Shown in pieces: positions 29,629 through 39,808 of a DNA stretch of 64,000 nucleotides. Each line of letters begins with the position of its first letter. The first letter of the stretch is position 1. The notes beneath the pieces are model-generated. The model had not been told where the DNA came from and ran no database searches. It saw only the letters and a program-made list of their open reading frames with translations. Origin of the DNA: Sva-07 sp963728355 (lineage in GTDB: Bacteria > Actinomycetota > Acidimicrobiia > Acidimicrobiales > Ilumatobacteraceae); the NCBI GenBank assembly GCA_963728355.1, contig CAVSJQ010000001.1, positions 62,001 to 126,000 of the forward strand, given 5' to 3'. The translations under genes were made by a program, and so were the position numbers.

Positions 29629-30752
29629 CAGCCCACGACCTCTTCGCTCGCGCGCAGCTTGCCCACCGCTGCGAGCGCGGGCGGATACTCCGCGTCGATG
29701 TTGGACCGCAGGGCCGCTTCCCCTTCCGGTGTGCCGACCGGGAAGTGGCAGGCGAACAGGTGGTCGGGTGAATCGATCGAACGCAACTGTGGCTCCTCGG
29801 TACGGCAGATGTCCTGCGCGTAGGCGCAGCGGGGGGAGAACTTGCACCCGGACGGCGGGTCGATCAGGTTCGGTGGCCGTCCGGGGATCGCGTTCAGTCG
29901 GGTGTGCTTCGGCTGGGTGACCTTGGGAATCGACCACAGCAGGCCCTGGGTGTACGGATGGCGGAGTTCGCTGAACAGCTTCGACGTCGGTGCCTGTTCG
30001 GCCACTTTGCCTGCATACATCACCATGATCTCGTCGGTGCGACCGGCCACCACGCCGAGGTCGTGGGTGACGAGGATCATCGCCATCGCTCGATCGCTCT
30101 GCTGTTCGGCGAGCAAGTTCAGGATCTGATGTTGCACCGTCACGTCGAGCGCGGTGGTCGGCTCGTCGGCGAACAGCATCCGTGGACCGCAGGCGAGCGC
30201 GATCGCGATGCACACACGCTGGCGCATGCCACCCGACATCTGGTGGGGATAGTTGTCGAGGCGCTTCTCGGCTTCGGGGATGTGCACCGACTTGAGCAGC
30301 GCGACCGCGACCTCCTCGCTCTCCTTCTTGCCCATGTCGAGGTGGTAGCGCACGTGTTCGGTGAGCTGGCGCCCGATCGTGACGACCGGGTTGAGCGAGG
30401 TCATCGGGTCCTGGAACACCATCGCCATCTCGGCGCCCCACAGCGCCCTCTTCTGCTTCGACGACTTGCCGATCAGTTCCTCGCCGGCGTACTTGACCGA
30501 CCCGCTGACCACGGCGTTTGACGTCGTGGTGAGACCCATGATCGACCGCGAGAGCACGGTCTTTCCCGAGCCCGACTCACCGACGACACCCAACGTCCGG
30601 CCCCGCGAGAGCGAGAACGACACGCCGTCGACGGCGCGGACGGAGCCGGCCGCCACCGTGAAGTGCGTCTTCAGGTCGTCGACGACCAACAACGACTGGC
30701 CGTCGTCGACATGCCGTGCAGGTGCTCGCCCGACGCGAATCTCGTTCTCCAT
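29628..30752 (-). CDS. oligopeptide ABC transporter ATP-binding protein (OppD/DppD type)
   Basis: A 374-residue ATPase, first gene of the operon. Walker A GESGSGKT, signature MSGGMRQRVCIAIAL, Walker B LFADEPTTALDVTVQ, H-loop LVTHDLGVVAG. The C-terminal GCKFSPRCAYAQDIC motif is the Cys cluster of the family. The ATG at 30752 is preceded by an AAGGGG Shine-Dalgarno sequence 5 bases away. A TAGTGT hexamer at 30794-30799 would give a leader of about 35 bases. Confidence 0.94.
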
Positions 30753-30793
30753 GCTTCCCCTTCTCGTCGCCGATGCCACCAGTGGCGGGCGTC

Positions 30794-30799
30794 ACACTA
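30794..30799 (-). promoter_or_regulatory. -10 hexamer for the opp operon
   Basis: TAGTGT on the minus strand, 41 bases before the ATG at 30752. Unlike most promoters here it would yield a leadered mRNA, which agrees with the Shine-Dalgarno sequence. Confidence 0.4.
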
Positions 30800-30866
30800 C
30801 GCGCAGGAGAAGTCGGAATTCGAACTGGTCGCCCAGCGCTGCCGGTGACGGACGCGCCAGCGTCGA

Positions 30867-30894
30867 GCCGGGCGTCAGGCGACCGACGCCCGGC
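30867..30894 (-). terminator. hairpin terminator of ahcY
   Basis: A perfect 10-bp stem, GCCGGGCGTC (30867-30876) with GACGCCCGGC (30885-30894), 8-base loop, extended outward by TCGA pairing. It starts 28 bases after the ahcY stop. Confidence 0.7.
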
Positions 30895-30922
30895 ATCGAT
30901 GACGTGCCGTGAGGCCCGACGG

Positions 30923-32422
<1,500 letters not shown>

Positions 32423-32515
32423 GGAAGAGCCTCCGTGGTTCGTTGAGGGGCGAACCGGGCAGGGGCCTTCAGGCACCGGTCGAATCAGCCCGGCGATTCG
32501 GTGCGCTCCACTGTA
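32423..32515 (-). promoter_or_regulatory. ahcY promoter and structured leader with potential pseudoknot
   Basis: The -10 TACAGT is at 32510-32515. In the RNA, hairpin 1 (32500 to 32481) has the stem CGAATC/GATTCG and a GC-rich loop. Its CCGGGC can pair with GCCCGG at 32460-32455. Hairpin 2 (32456 to 32437) has the stem GGTTCG/CGAACC; it shares two bases with that GCCCGG and ends just before the GGAGG at 32434-32430. The two states exclude each other in part, as expected of a regulated leader. It does not match the SAH riboswitch consensus I know. Confidence 0.4.
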
Positions 32516-32570
32516 TCGACGTGCTCGGCGCTCGCGGTCCGTCGCCTCACTTCGCGCCCCGCCCGAGCTG

Positions 32571-33983
32571 CTACTTGAGGACGACGGCGTACACGTCGAG
32601 GAGGTAGTGGATCGAGCCGTCGAAGTTGAAGGCGGCGATCGTGTAGTCGTCGTCGCCGACCGTGCCGTACCTCAGCAGTGACATGTTCGGCACGGACCGA
32701 CCCGGCGTGACGTTGATGTTGGAGCTGTTGGGCGGTGCACCGTTTCCGGGGTACAGGGTCATGTAGGACGTGACCGGCTGGCCGGGATACAGCGGCTCCA
32801 GCGCGGTACCGGTCAGGTTGCCGAGCAGGGCCGACTGTGGGCCGATGGGGGCACCGTCGAGCAGCACCGACTCGGCGAACTGCTTGAAGCTCCAGTCCTC
32901 CTTGGTGCCGAAACCGAGCGGCGCCGCACCGAATGCCGGCTGGCGGGTGTCGAACACGCGGAACGGAGCGTCGAGCGGGATGACCCGGCCCGTGCTCGTG
33001 TCGTCGGGGACGCCGCGCTCGAGGTAGCCGAGCACGTCGACGATGACGTGGGTGGAGCCGGAGCGGTTGAAGATGCGGATCGCACCGTCGTCACCGACCG
33101 GGACGATCGCCATGTTGGCCTTGACCTGGCCCGTGCTCACGTTGGTGACCGACGTGGCCGGCTCGACGCCTGACGGCGTGGTCGTCGGAGTGACGGCGAG
33201 GAAGGTGGGAACACTGCCGGACTGGTTGTTGGCGGCGGTGACGTTGACCATCACCCCCGTCACGTTCTTCGAATTGGGGACCACCCCGTTCGCTCCTCGG
33301 ATCGGGAGCGTCAGCTGCTCCATCGTTCCGATCGTGCGTCCGCCCGCCCAACCCGACGGAGTCGGGGCCGACCGGGTGTCGAGGGCCCGGCTCGGATCGA
33401 CGGGCACGAACCTGGCGCCCGAGTCGGCGACATCTGCGTACTGCGACGTCGAGATCCACCCGAACACGTCGATCAACACGTGCGCCGATCCGGCGCCGGC
33501 CGGCGTCACGAGAGAGATCGTGGATCGGCCGCCTGTTCCGACGCCGAGGACCGCGAGGTTGGGGACCGCCTCGGTCGGTGCGAAGTTGACGAGCGACGAC
33601 TCGCCGGGTGCGGCGCCGGTGGGGAAGATCGAGAGGTAGCCGTCGAGCGTCGAGCCCACCACGGTGACGTTGGCGACCACGGCGAGGACGTCGCTGTTCG
33701 AACCGCCCACCTCGGCAGGGATGCCGCCCTGGCCCAGGATGTCGACGTCGAACGTCCGGCCCTGGGGGCTGGTCGGCTTGGCGCCGAGCGGAGCGACGTC
33801 GTTGAGGCCGGTGCGAGAATCGAAGATGCGCGTCGGCGGCAGCGGGTGGTACTCGCCGCCGGCGCCGAGGGCGGTCGCCTGCGCACTGGCGACAGGGGTC
33901 GTCGACGACGGCGTCCCGACGGCGACCATCGCCATGGCGGCGATCGCCGCTGTGAGACCAGCGAGCCAGCGTTTCGTCATCAT
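32571..33983 (-). CDS. secreted cell-surface protein with three tandem repeats
   Basis: A 470-residue exported protein. A signal peptide (about residues 1-36, ending near VASAQA) has no lipobox. Three repeats of about 140 residues follow. Each starts with an RxFDTR-type motif (TRIFDSRTG, SRALDTRSA, FRVFDTRQP), continues with a NVTxxxxxxxGYLxxFPxG-like strand and a PNxxxLxxG turn, and the first two end in HVLIDVFGW/HVIVDVLGY. Such repeats are common in actinobacterial extracellular proteins, often beside peptidases, but their ligand is unknown. Start ATG 33983 lies 7 bases after TAAACT; ATG 33980 is adjacent. Confidence 0.85.
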   Translation of the reverse strand: MMTKRWLAGLTAAIAAMAMVAVGTPSSTTPVASAQATALGAGGEYHPLPPTRIFDSRTGLNDVAPLGAKPTSPQGRTFDVDILGQGGIPAEVGGSNSDVLAVVANVTVVGSTLDGYLSIFPTGAAPGESSLVNFAPTEAVPNLAVLGVGTGGRSTISLVTPAGAGSAHVLIDVFGWISTSQYADVADSGARFVPVDPSRALDTRSAPTPSGWAGGRTIGTMEQLTLPIRGANGVVPNSKNVTGVMVNVTAANNQSGSVPTFLAVTPTTTPSGVEPATSVTNVSTGQVKANMAIVPVGDDGAIRIFNRSGSTHVIVDVLGYLERGVPDDTSTGRVIPLDAPFRVFDTRQPAFGAAPLGFGTKEDWSFKQFAESVLLDGAPIGPQSALLGNLTGTALEPLYPGQPVTSYMTLYPGNGAPPNSSNINVTPGRSVPNMSLLRYGTVGDDDYTIAAFNFDGSIHYLLDVYAVVLK

Positions 33984-33990
33984 TCCGTAA

Positions 33991-33996
33991 AGTTTA
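33991..33996 (-). promoter_or_regulatory. -10 hexamer, leaderless, secreted repeat protein
   Basis: TAAACT on the minus strand, 7 bases from the ATG at 33983. Confidence 0.55.
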
Positions 33997-34047
33997 CCTC
34001 TCGGGTCCGCTCGTCGCATTCGGCACACGACTTTCTGTCGGCAGGAC

Positions 34048-34299
34048 TTAACAATGACTTGAATCCTCGTCGAACGTCGGCGAGATCGCCGAGGCCTCGA
34101 CGATCCCCATCAAACGGTCGTGTTCGGCGTCGTCGACCGTCGTCGATTCCGGGATCAGCATCACCGGGATGTCGTCGCGGACGTCGTAGCGGCGGTGCAG
34201 CCGTGGATTGTAGAGCAACGATTCGGACTCGATGTAGAACAGCGGACCCTTGTCCTCGGGGCAGGCCAGGATCTCGAGCAGAGCGGGTGACAGTGACAT
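34048..34299 (-). CDS. Trm112-like small protein (UPF0434)
   Basis: An 83-residue protein starting MSLSPALLEILACPEDKGPL, the N-terminal block of Trm112/YcaR proteins, followed by YNPRLHRRYDVRDDIPVML, the conserved core. The usual second zinc Cys is replaced (CPED), as in many bacterial members. Trm112 proteins activate methyltransferases; bacterial roles are mostly unknown. GGAG precedes the ATG. It lies 20 bases after the stop of the phosphomannomutase gene on the same strand, a linkage also seen, from memory, in mycobacteria. Confidence 0.85.
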   Translation of the reverse strand: MSLSPALLEILACPEDKGPLFYIESESLLYNPRLHRRYDVRDDIPVMLIPESTTVDDAEHDRLMGIVEASAISPTFDEDSSHC

Positions 34300-34319
34300 G
34301 GTCGTTCTCCGGGGTCGTT

Positions 34320-35672
34320 TCAGCTGGTGATCTGGGCGAGCAGTGTGCCGACGGCGTCGTCGCAGGCGGCACGGTCGGCCGCTTCGAGATTCAGGCGGAG
34401 CAGGGGCTCGGTGTTGGACGGACGCAGGTTGAACCACCAGGTTCCACAGTCGACCGTGAGCCCGTCGAGACGGTCCTGGTCGAAGTCGGCGTACAGCCGA
34501 CTGATGCGTTCGATGACCGAGGCGGCGTCGTCGACCTGGGTGTTGATCTCGCCGCTCGCGGCGTAGCGCTCGTACGGCTGGCGCACCACCGACAACGGCT
34601 GGCCGGCACGGCCCACTTCCGCCATGACCATCAGCGACGCGATCAGACCGCTGTCGGCGTTGAAGTTGCGGGCGAAGTAGTAGTGCGCCGAGTGCTCGCC
34701 GCCGAACACCGCCCCGGTCTGCGCCATGATCTGCTTGATGAACGAGTGACCGACCTTGGTGCGAATCGGGGTGCCGCCGAGTTCGGTGACCACCTCGGGC
34801 ACCGTCTTCGAGCAGATCAGGTTGTGCAGGATCGTCGCCTGCGGGTGCTGACGAAGCGTTGCGGCGGCCAGGATCGCGGTGGTGGTCGAACCGCTGAGAC
34901 CGTTGCCGGTCTCGTCGACGACGAACACCCGGTCGGCGTCGCCGTCGAACGCCAAACCCAGGTCGAAGCCACCGGACACGACGCGGGCGCGGAGATCACG
35001 CTGGTTCGCGGGCTGCAGGGGATCGGCTGGATGGTTCGGAAAGGTGCCGTCGAGTTCGCCGAACATCACTTCGAGTTCCACGCCCTCCAGTCGCTCGAAC
35101 ACGGCGGGCACGACCAGGCCGCCCATCCCGTTGGCCGTGTCGGCGACGACCTTCATCGAGCCGATCATCGCCGGGTCGACGAAACTGACGACGTGATCGG
35201 CGAATTCGCCGAGCAGCTTGCGCTCCGTCCGCTTCCCGCACGTGGCCGCCTCGAGTGGGCCACGTCCGTCGAGCACCTCTTGTGCCACCGCCTGTACGTC
35301 GGCGAGCCCGGTGTCCACGCCGATCGGGCGTGCACCGGCAAGGCACAGTTTGACGCCGTTGTAGCCCGCAGGGTTGTGCGAGGCGGTGAACATGGCGCCC
35401 GGGATGTCGAGCGTGCCGGCTGCGTAGTACATCAGGTCGGTCGATGCCAGACCGATGTCGACGACGTCGACGCCTTGTTCCATCACCCCACGCGTGAATG
35501 CATCGACGAGCGCTGGGCCCGACGGTCGCATGTCGCGACCGATCACGACCTGGTCGGCAGGGACGAAGGAGGCGAACCCGACCCCGAGGGCGTGGGCCAC
35601 GTCAGCGTCGAGCTGATCGGGGACCGTGCCGCGGATGTCGTACGCCTTGACGATGGAATCGAGCACAGACAT
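34320..35672 (-). CDS. manB: phosphomannomutase/phosphoglucomutase
   Basis: A 450-residue alpha-D-phosphohexomutase. It converts mannose-6-phosphate to mannose-1-phosphate (and perhaps glucose phosphates). The active-site Ser loop is TASHNPAGYNG, the metal loop is DGDADR, the sugar-specificity loop is GGEHSAHYYF, and the phosphate-binding RPSNTEPLLRL is at the C-terminus. The start MSVLDSIVKAYDIRG is typical; a TAACCT hexamer lies 10 bases before the ATG. It would feed the nucleotidyltransferase at 53.1 kb for GDP-mannose. Confidence 0.94.
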   Translation of the reverse strand: MSVLDSIVKAYDIRGTVPDQLDADVAHALGVGFASFVPADQVVIGRDMRPSGPALVDAFTRGVMEQGVDVVDIGLASTDLMYYAAGTLDIPGAMFTASHNPAGYNGVKLCLAGARPIGVDTGLADVQAVAQEVLDGRGPLEAATCGKRTERKLLGEFADHVVSFVDPAMIGSMKVVADTANGMGGLVVPAVFERLEGVELEVMFGELDGTFPNHPADPLQPANQRDLRARVVSGGFDLGLAFDGDADRVFVVDETGNGLSGSTTTAILAAATLRQHPQATILHNLICSKTVPEVVTELGGTPIRTKVGHSFIKQIMAQTGAVFGGEHSAHYYFARNFNADSGLIASLMVMAEVGRAGQPLSVVRQPYERYAASGEINTQVDDAASVIERISRLYADFDQDRLDGLTVDCGTWWFNLRPSNTEPLLRLNLEAADRAACDDAVGTLLAQITS

Positions 35673-35682
35673 GACCGGCGCG

Positions 35683-35688
35683 AGGTTA
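35683..35688 (-). promoter_or_regulatory. -10 hexamer for manB
   Basis: TAACCT on the minus strand, 10 bases from the ATG at 35672. It overlaps the stop codon of the upstream membrane-protein gene. Confidence 0.4.
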
Positions 35689-38577
35689 CCGGTCGTCGTC
35701 GGTCGGCGCTGGCGGAACGTCGAACCACGGCCCATCGGCCACGGAACCAGTCGTTGCCGGATCTGCTGCGGTCGGTTCCGCCGCGGTCGGTGACCAGGGC
35801 CGACCGAGCGGCGCCGTGTCGTCGATCGCGGACGCACGGGTGCGCTCGAGGATCGTGTCGTCGGACGGATCTGCGTTGTCGCCGGGGGCGGGCGCCCCGG
35901 CCGGCACCGGACGCCGCCAGTCAGGGCGTTCGCTCGCGTAGACCACATCGCCTCGGCGACGCCAGTAGAAGCACAGGGCGATGCCCAGGATCGTCAGCGA
36001 GTAGAAGAACCAGTCGAGCGGCGTCTTCGAGTAGCTCAGCGTCACCACCGTGTCGGTCGGTACGACCACCATGAAGTTGGGTGCGACCCGGTACGGACCT
36101 TCGGCCCCCTCGGCCTTCCACGTCGGGAAGTAGCTCACCCTGACGAGCACCGGCACGCCCACCTGATCGACCTCGAAACGGATCGACTGCTGCTGGATGT
36201 CGACGTTGCTCACCGTGACCGGGTCGAGCTCGACGACGTCGATCGGCTCGGTCGGCACCACGTAGTCGACGTTGCGGCTGCGCTCGTCGGGTTCACCGAC
36301 GCGGACGTCGAGATCGACCTCGACCGGCACCCGCTGCCACGAGTCGGGCCCGTCGTCGGCCGGCAGCGCCGCCCAGTCGCCCTGGCGCTGGAACCAGCTC
36401 GTGCCCACCTCCAAGTTGCGCTCGCGCTGGTCACCGCCGCGCTCGTCGACGACGACCGGCTGCACCGTCAACGCCTCGACGATGCTCGCACCGCGCAGTT
36501 CGTAGATGTCCCATGGCCCCGACGTCGTCAGGAACTGCAACTCGTCCTGTGCTTGCGCTTCGGCCTTCGCCTCGGGCGTGCGGACCATCAGGTATCGGAC
36601 GCCGAGGTCGTGCATGTGCTGCACGCCGACCGATGCGTCGTTGTTGACGTACCGCAGCTGGCGAACCGGGTTCGACGACTGCTTGGACATCGCTGCCGCC
36701 GTCAGGAAGTGGTACGGCGTGGTTCCCGAGGCTTCGAAGAACAATCCCTCCATCGAACCGATGCACCCGTCGGTCCAGTGCGGCAGCAACATCAGCGCCA
36801 TCGTCGTGCCGTACTCACCGTTGTCGCCGTTGTTCTCCCACAGCGCACGGCCACAGCCACGCTCGTCGCCGATCTCGCCCATCGTGGTGACGAGCTCGTT
36901 GTACTCGGGATACTTCGGACGACCCTCGTATCCCAGCATGTTGTATCGGGTCCACCCGTCGGCGACCGCCCGCCCCGACTCCGGGCCCTTGCGGAAGGGC
37001 CCCCAGGCGTACACCGAGGACTCGCCGTCGGTGACACGTCCCCCACCGGGCAGCGTCTCGTACATCCAGCCGAACACGAGCAGGCACGACAACGTGATCG
37101 CCACCGCAGCCACGGCACCTTCGACCGCCGACAGCTCCGCCGAGGCCCGCCGATCCCTCGCTGCGTTGACGAGCCACGTGATCAGCTCGAGTGCACCGAC
37201 CACCATCAGCAGGTACCGGGTGAGGTACACGAACGGGAGCAGCCGCGGGTTCCACAACAGCCCGATGCCCGGCAGGCTGTCGCGGGTGAGATAGACGAGC
37301 GCGACGAACGTCAGGCAGATCAGACCGATCGCCGTCCCGGTGAGGTGCCGGCGCATCACGAGGGCGACGAATCCGATGATCGCCAGTGCGGTGATGATGA
37401 AGTCGAGCGGCGCAGCGAGCGGGAAGAACATGTCCCAGAACGAGTCGTTCGCCCCTTCGGGACGGAACCCGTACTTCATGTCGGTCATGAACTCGTGACC
37501 GAACAGGAAGGGCCCCACCCACCAGGCCGACAGCAGCAGGGTCGTGACCCCGGTGGTGACCGCGAACACCAGTCGGCGCCGATCGAGCCAGACCAGGCAC
37601 AAGATGATGGCGCTGACCGCGACGAAGATCAGCACGATGCCGTGCGACACCGCAGCCAGCGACAGCACGACCGCCGTCCACACCCGGAATCTGCCCGTTC
37701 GCAGGCCGTGTGCGAGCAGACCCAGCCCGAGCATCGCCAGGGTGAGCGCGATGGAGAAGGAGTACTCACCCGCCATCGTCGACTTCACGTTGCCGCCGTA
37801 GATCGAGAAGCTCTCGTCGAGCAGGAAGCACAGTGCGGCCACCGAGAACAGCTCGGGGATCGGGTGGCGGAAGCCGGCGAGCCGGCCGAAGGCCCAGCAC
37901 ACCAGGGGGAACAGCAGCAGTCCGGACACCGCGACGAGCTTGAAGGCGACGCCGTACGGCAGGATCACGTCGAGCGCCACGATGGCGAGCGCTGGGATCA
38001 CCATGTAGAAGCGGTACAGCGGGAGCCCGCCATACCAGTCCATGCTCCATCCGGACAACTGGAAGTTGGGCAGGAAGTGGTCGCGCAGGAACGCCGGCGC
38101 CCACACGTGTGCGCCCATGTCACCGCCGGTCGGTGTCGTGTCGTCGAAGATCAGGTCGCGCGCAGGCGACAACGGATTGAAGTGGACGACCATCATCATC
38201 ACGACGGTCGTGGTGACCAAGGTGGCGGAGGTGACGAGAACCTGGACGATCCGCTGGGTGCTCCACGGGCGCTGCCACCAGCCGATCGGCCGGCGGAAGA
38301 CCCGGGCGGTCACCCGACGGGCGCGCGAGGACGACGATGCTGCGCCCGTCCCTTCTGCGCCCGTCCCTTCTGCGCCCGTCCCTTCTGCGCCCGTCCCTTC
38401 TGCGACCGGTGCCTCGGCGAGGGAGGCCTCGTCGATCGTGGTCTCGTCGACGGGTGCATCGCCGACGGGTCGTCCGTCGACGAACTCGCGGTCGAACCAC
38501 TCGCCGAACTCGTCACCCAGCGCATCGTGCGCCGGAACGCCGGACGCGACCTCGCTGGGGCGCGTGTCGTCGCTCAT
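35686..38577 (-). CDS. large polytopic membrane protein, putative GT-C-like glycan enzyme
   Basis: A 963-residue protein. The first 110 residues are acidic and low-complexity, with four tandem AEGTG units. About a dozen membrane segments follow (about 115-560), then an extracellular domain of about 300 residues, one more membrane segment near residue 860, and a cytoplasmic tail. The first loop has TPTGGDMGAHVW, placed like the acidic motif of GT-C glycosyltransferases. It resembles membrane proteins annotated as 6-pyruvoyl-tetrahydropterin-synthase-related. A role in transferring sugars from lipid carriers is an inference from topology and its place beside manB. Confidence 0.75.
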   Translation of the reverse strand: MSDDTRPSEVASGVPAHDALGDEFGEWFDREFVDGRPVGDAPVDETTIDEASLAEAPVAEGTGAEGTGAEGTGAEGTGAASSSSRARRVTARVFRRPIGWWQRPWSTQRIVQVLVTSATLVTTTVVMMMVVHFNPLSPARDLIFDDTTPTGGDMGAHVWAPAFLRDHFLPNFQLSGWSMDWYGGLPLYRFYMVIPALAIVALDVILPYGVAFKLVAVSGLLLFPLVCWAFGRLAGFRHPIPELFSVAALCFLLDESFSIYGGNVKSTMAGEYSFSIALTLAMLGLGLLAHGLRTGRFRVWTAVVLSLAAVSHGIVLIFVAVSAIILCLVWLDRRRLVFAVTTGVTTLLLSAWWVGPFLFGHEFMTDMKYGFRPEGANDSFWDMFFPLAAPLDFIITALAIIGFVALVMRRHLTGTAIGLICLTFVALVYLTRDSLPGIGLLWNPRLLPFVYLTRYLLMVVGALELITWLVNAARDRRASAELSAVEGAVAAVAITLSCLLVFGWMYETLPGGGRVTDGESSVYAWGPFRKGPESGRAVADGWTRYNMLGYEGRPKYPEYNELVTTMGEIGDERGCGRALWENNGDNGEYGTTMALMLLPHWTDGCIGSMEGLFFEASGTTPYHFLTAAAMSKQSSNPVRQLRYVNNDASVGVQHMHDLGVRYLMVRTPEAKAEAQAQDELQFLTTSGPWDIYELRGASIVEALTVQPVVVDERGGDQRERNLEVGTSWFQRQGDWAALPADDGPDSWQRVPVEVDLDVRVGEPDERSRNVDYVVPTEPIDVVELDPVTVSNVDIQQQSIRFEVDQVGVPVLVRVSYFPTWKAEGAEGPYRVAPNFMVVVPTDTVVTLSYSKTPLDWFFYSLTILGIALCFYWRRRGDVVYASERPDWRRPVPAGAPAPGDNADPSDDTILERTRASAIDDTAPLGRPWSPTAAEPTAADPATTGSVADGPWFDVPPAPTDDDR
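38341..38400. repeat. 15-bp minisatellite in coding sequence
   Basis: Four perfect copies of a 15-base unit (TGCGCCCGTCCCTTC on the plus strand). They encode the AEGTG repeats of the 963-residue membrane protein. In-frame copy-number change is possible. Confidence 0.9.
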
Positions 38578-38640
38578 CGGGTGCCCTCGCTGCTCGGCAT
38601 CAGGTGGCCCATCATGGCAAACCGCGACGTGCCGCCGACG

Positions 38641-39399
38641 TCACAGCACCAGCAGCAGACCGGTCAGGTTGAAGCCGACGTGGATCGTGATCGCAGGCCC
38701 GAGCCGCCGAGCGCGCAGCGCCGCCCACCCCAGCAGCAACCCGAAGGCGAACAGACCCGGGAACTCCACTGGACGGAAGTGCACGGCGGCGAAGATGGCG
38801 GCGACGGCCACCACGACCGCCCCTTCGTTGAAGCGGTCGGCGAGCGAACGCTGGAGGAGGCCGCGGTAGAAGAGTTCCTCGACGACCGGGGCGCCGATCA
38901 CGACGACGGCGACCAGCAACAGCGTCGAGGCCCCGCCGGCCCGGTCGACGAGGTCCTGGGCGTTCTCGGTGAGGCGATCGCGGGTGAACGTGTCGGGCCA
39001 CAGCGCTTCGAGCGGGAGGTACACGACTCGGATGAGCACCAGCTGGGCGCCGGCACCGATGGCGAATCCGAACACGTCGACCCAGCGGAACGTGATCCCG
39101 TAGTCGGCGATCATGCTGCCGGATCCCTTGCGCTGCGAGGCGATCCACATGCCGATCAGGTACGACGCCCATGCACCACACAATGCGATGGCCAGCACGC
39201 CGAACGGGGCCTGCGTGGACGTCTCGCCCTCGCCGAGCGCTACGAGGATCAGCGACGACACCACCTGCGCCACGACCCACGCGCCCAGGAACGTGAACAC
39301 CGCCGTCGACGCGTCGATGGGCCGCGGCGATGCCGAGGGAAGGAAGCCGCCCGAGAATCCGAAATCGGTGCGAGCACGATCGCGCGCTGAGCCGGCCAC
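38641..39399 (-). CDS. CPBP family intramembrane metalloprotease
   Basis: A 252-residue membrane protein with about seven hydrophobic segments, of the CPBP/CAAX protease-like (Rce1/ABI) family. The three catalytic motifs are present: EELFYRG (EExxxR), FAAVHF (FxxxH) and HVGFN (HxxxN/B). Bacterial members process or immunise against peptides, or handle unknown membrane substrates. A long Arg/Ser-rich upstream frame exists, but a TAGCGT hexamer 8 bases before the GTG at 39399 gives a start immediately before the plausible N-terminus. Confidence 0.88.
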   Translation of the reverse strand: MAGSARDRARTDFGFSGGFLPSASPRPIDASTAVFTFLGAWVVAQVVSSLILVALGEGETSTQAPFGVLAIALCGAWASYLIGMWIASQRKGSGSMIADYGITFRWVDVFGFAIGAGAQLVLIRVVYLPLEALWPDTFTRDRLTENAQDLVDRAGGASTLLLVAVVVIGAPVVEELFYRGLLQRSLADRFNEGAVVVAVAAIFAAVHFRPVEFPGLFAFGLLLGWAALRARRLGPAITIHVGFNLTGLLLVL

Positions 39400-39407
39400 G
39401 ATGATCG

Positions 39408-39413
39408 ACGCTA
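39408..39413 (-). promoter_or_regulatory. -10 hexamer for CPBP protease
   Basis: TAGCGT on the minus strand, 8 bases from the GTG at 39399. Confidence 0.5.
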
Positions 39414-39460
39414 CCGGCCGCCGACGACGCCCGACCCGCGCCGGCCGATGTCGAGCGGGA

Positions 39461-39706
39461 TCAGACGGCGATGAGCGTGTGCTGACCGAAGCGGCGGTCG
39501 TCGAGATACCAGCCGGCGGGCACCGAGAGGCGTGCGGCATGGCGTTCGCACAGGTCGTAGGCATGAGGATCGCGCTCGGACGTCAGGTCGTCGAGCCACA
39601 CCTGCGAGCGACCGTAGTGGTAGGTCAAGGTGACCTCGGCGCGCTCCGCACATCCGGTGCGCGAACACTGGCGAATCCCGACCGACCCCCGTTCCGTGCG
39701 ATGCAT
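39461..39706 (-). CDS. DUF3499 family protein
   Basis: An 81-residue protein. CSRTGC near the N-terminus and a later YDLCERHAARL form a likely metal-binding Cys/His set, matching the actinobacterial DUF3499 family. It ends shortly after the conserved PAGWYL block, with no C-terminal extension. No function is known. In other actinobacteria it sits beside phosphomannomutase and F420 genes, as it broadly does here. ATG 39706 lies 6 bases after TAGCGT. It is divergent from ftsH. Confidence 0.85.
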   Translation of the reverse strand: MHRTERGSVGIRQCSRTGCAERAEVTLTYHYGRSQVWLDDLTSERDPHAYDLCERHAARLSVPAGWYLDDRRFGQHTLIAV

Positions 39707-39712
39707 GCTCCA

Positions 39713-39718
39713 ACGCTA
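39713..39718 (-). promoter_or_regulatory. -10 hexamer, leaderless, DUF3499 gene
   Basis: TAGCGT on the minus strand, 6 bases from the ATG at 39706. Confidence 0.55.
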
Positions 39719-39796
39719 GATCGCCGACCATCGCCGTGTGGCGGATGCTCGCGCGACGGGTGACGAGCACGACCTGGCATCGCCCGGGATCCTGCG

Positions 39797-39802
39797 TAGC
39801 AT
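39797..39802 (+). promoter_or_regulatory. -10 hexamer, leaderless, ftsH
   Basis: TAGCAT ends 6 bases before the ATG at 39809. Confidence 0.55.
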
Positions 39803-39808
39803 GGATCC

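Noticed and set aside
32423..32515. A classical SAH riboswitch upstream of ahcY
   Set aside because: The conserved core and the closing GCGC-type helix of that class are not seen; kept only as an unexplained structured leader.
38341..38400. CRISPR or intergenic satellite
   Set aside because: The 15-bp units are in frame inside a coding sequence and encode AEGTG repeats.
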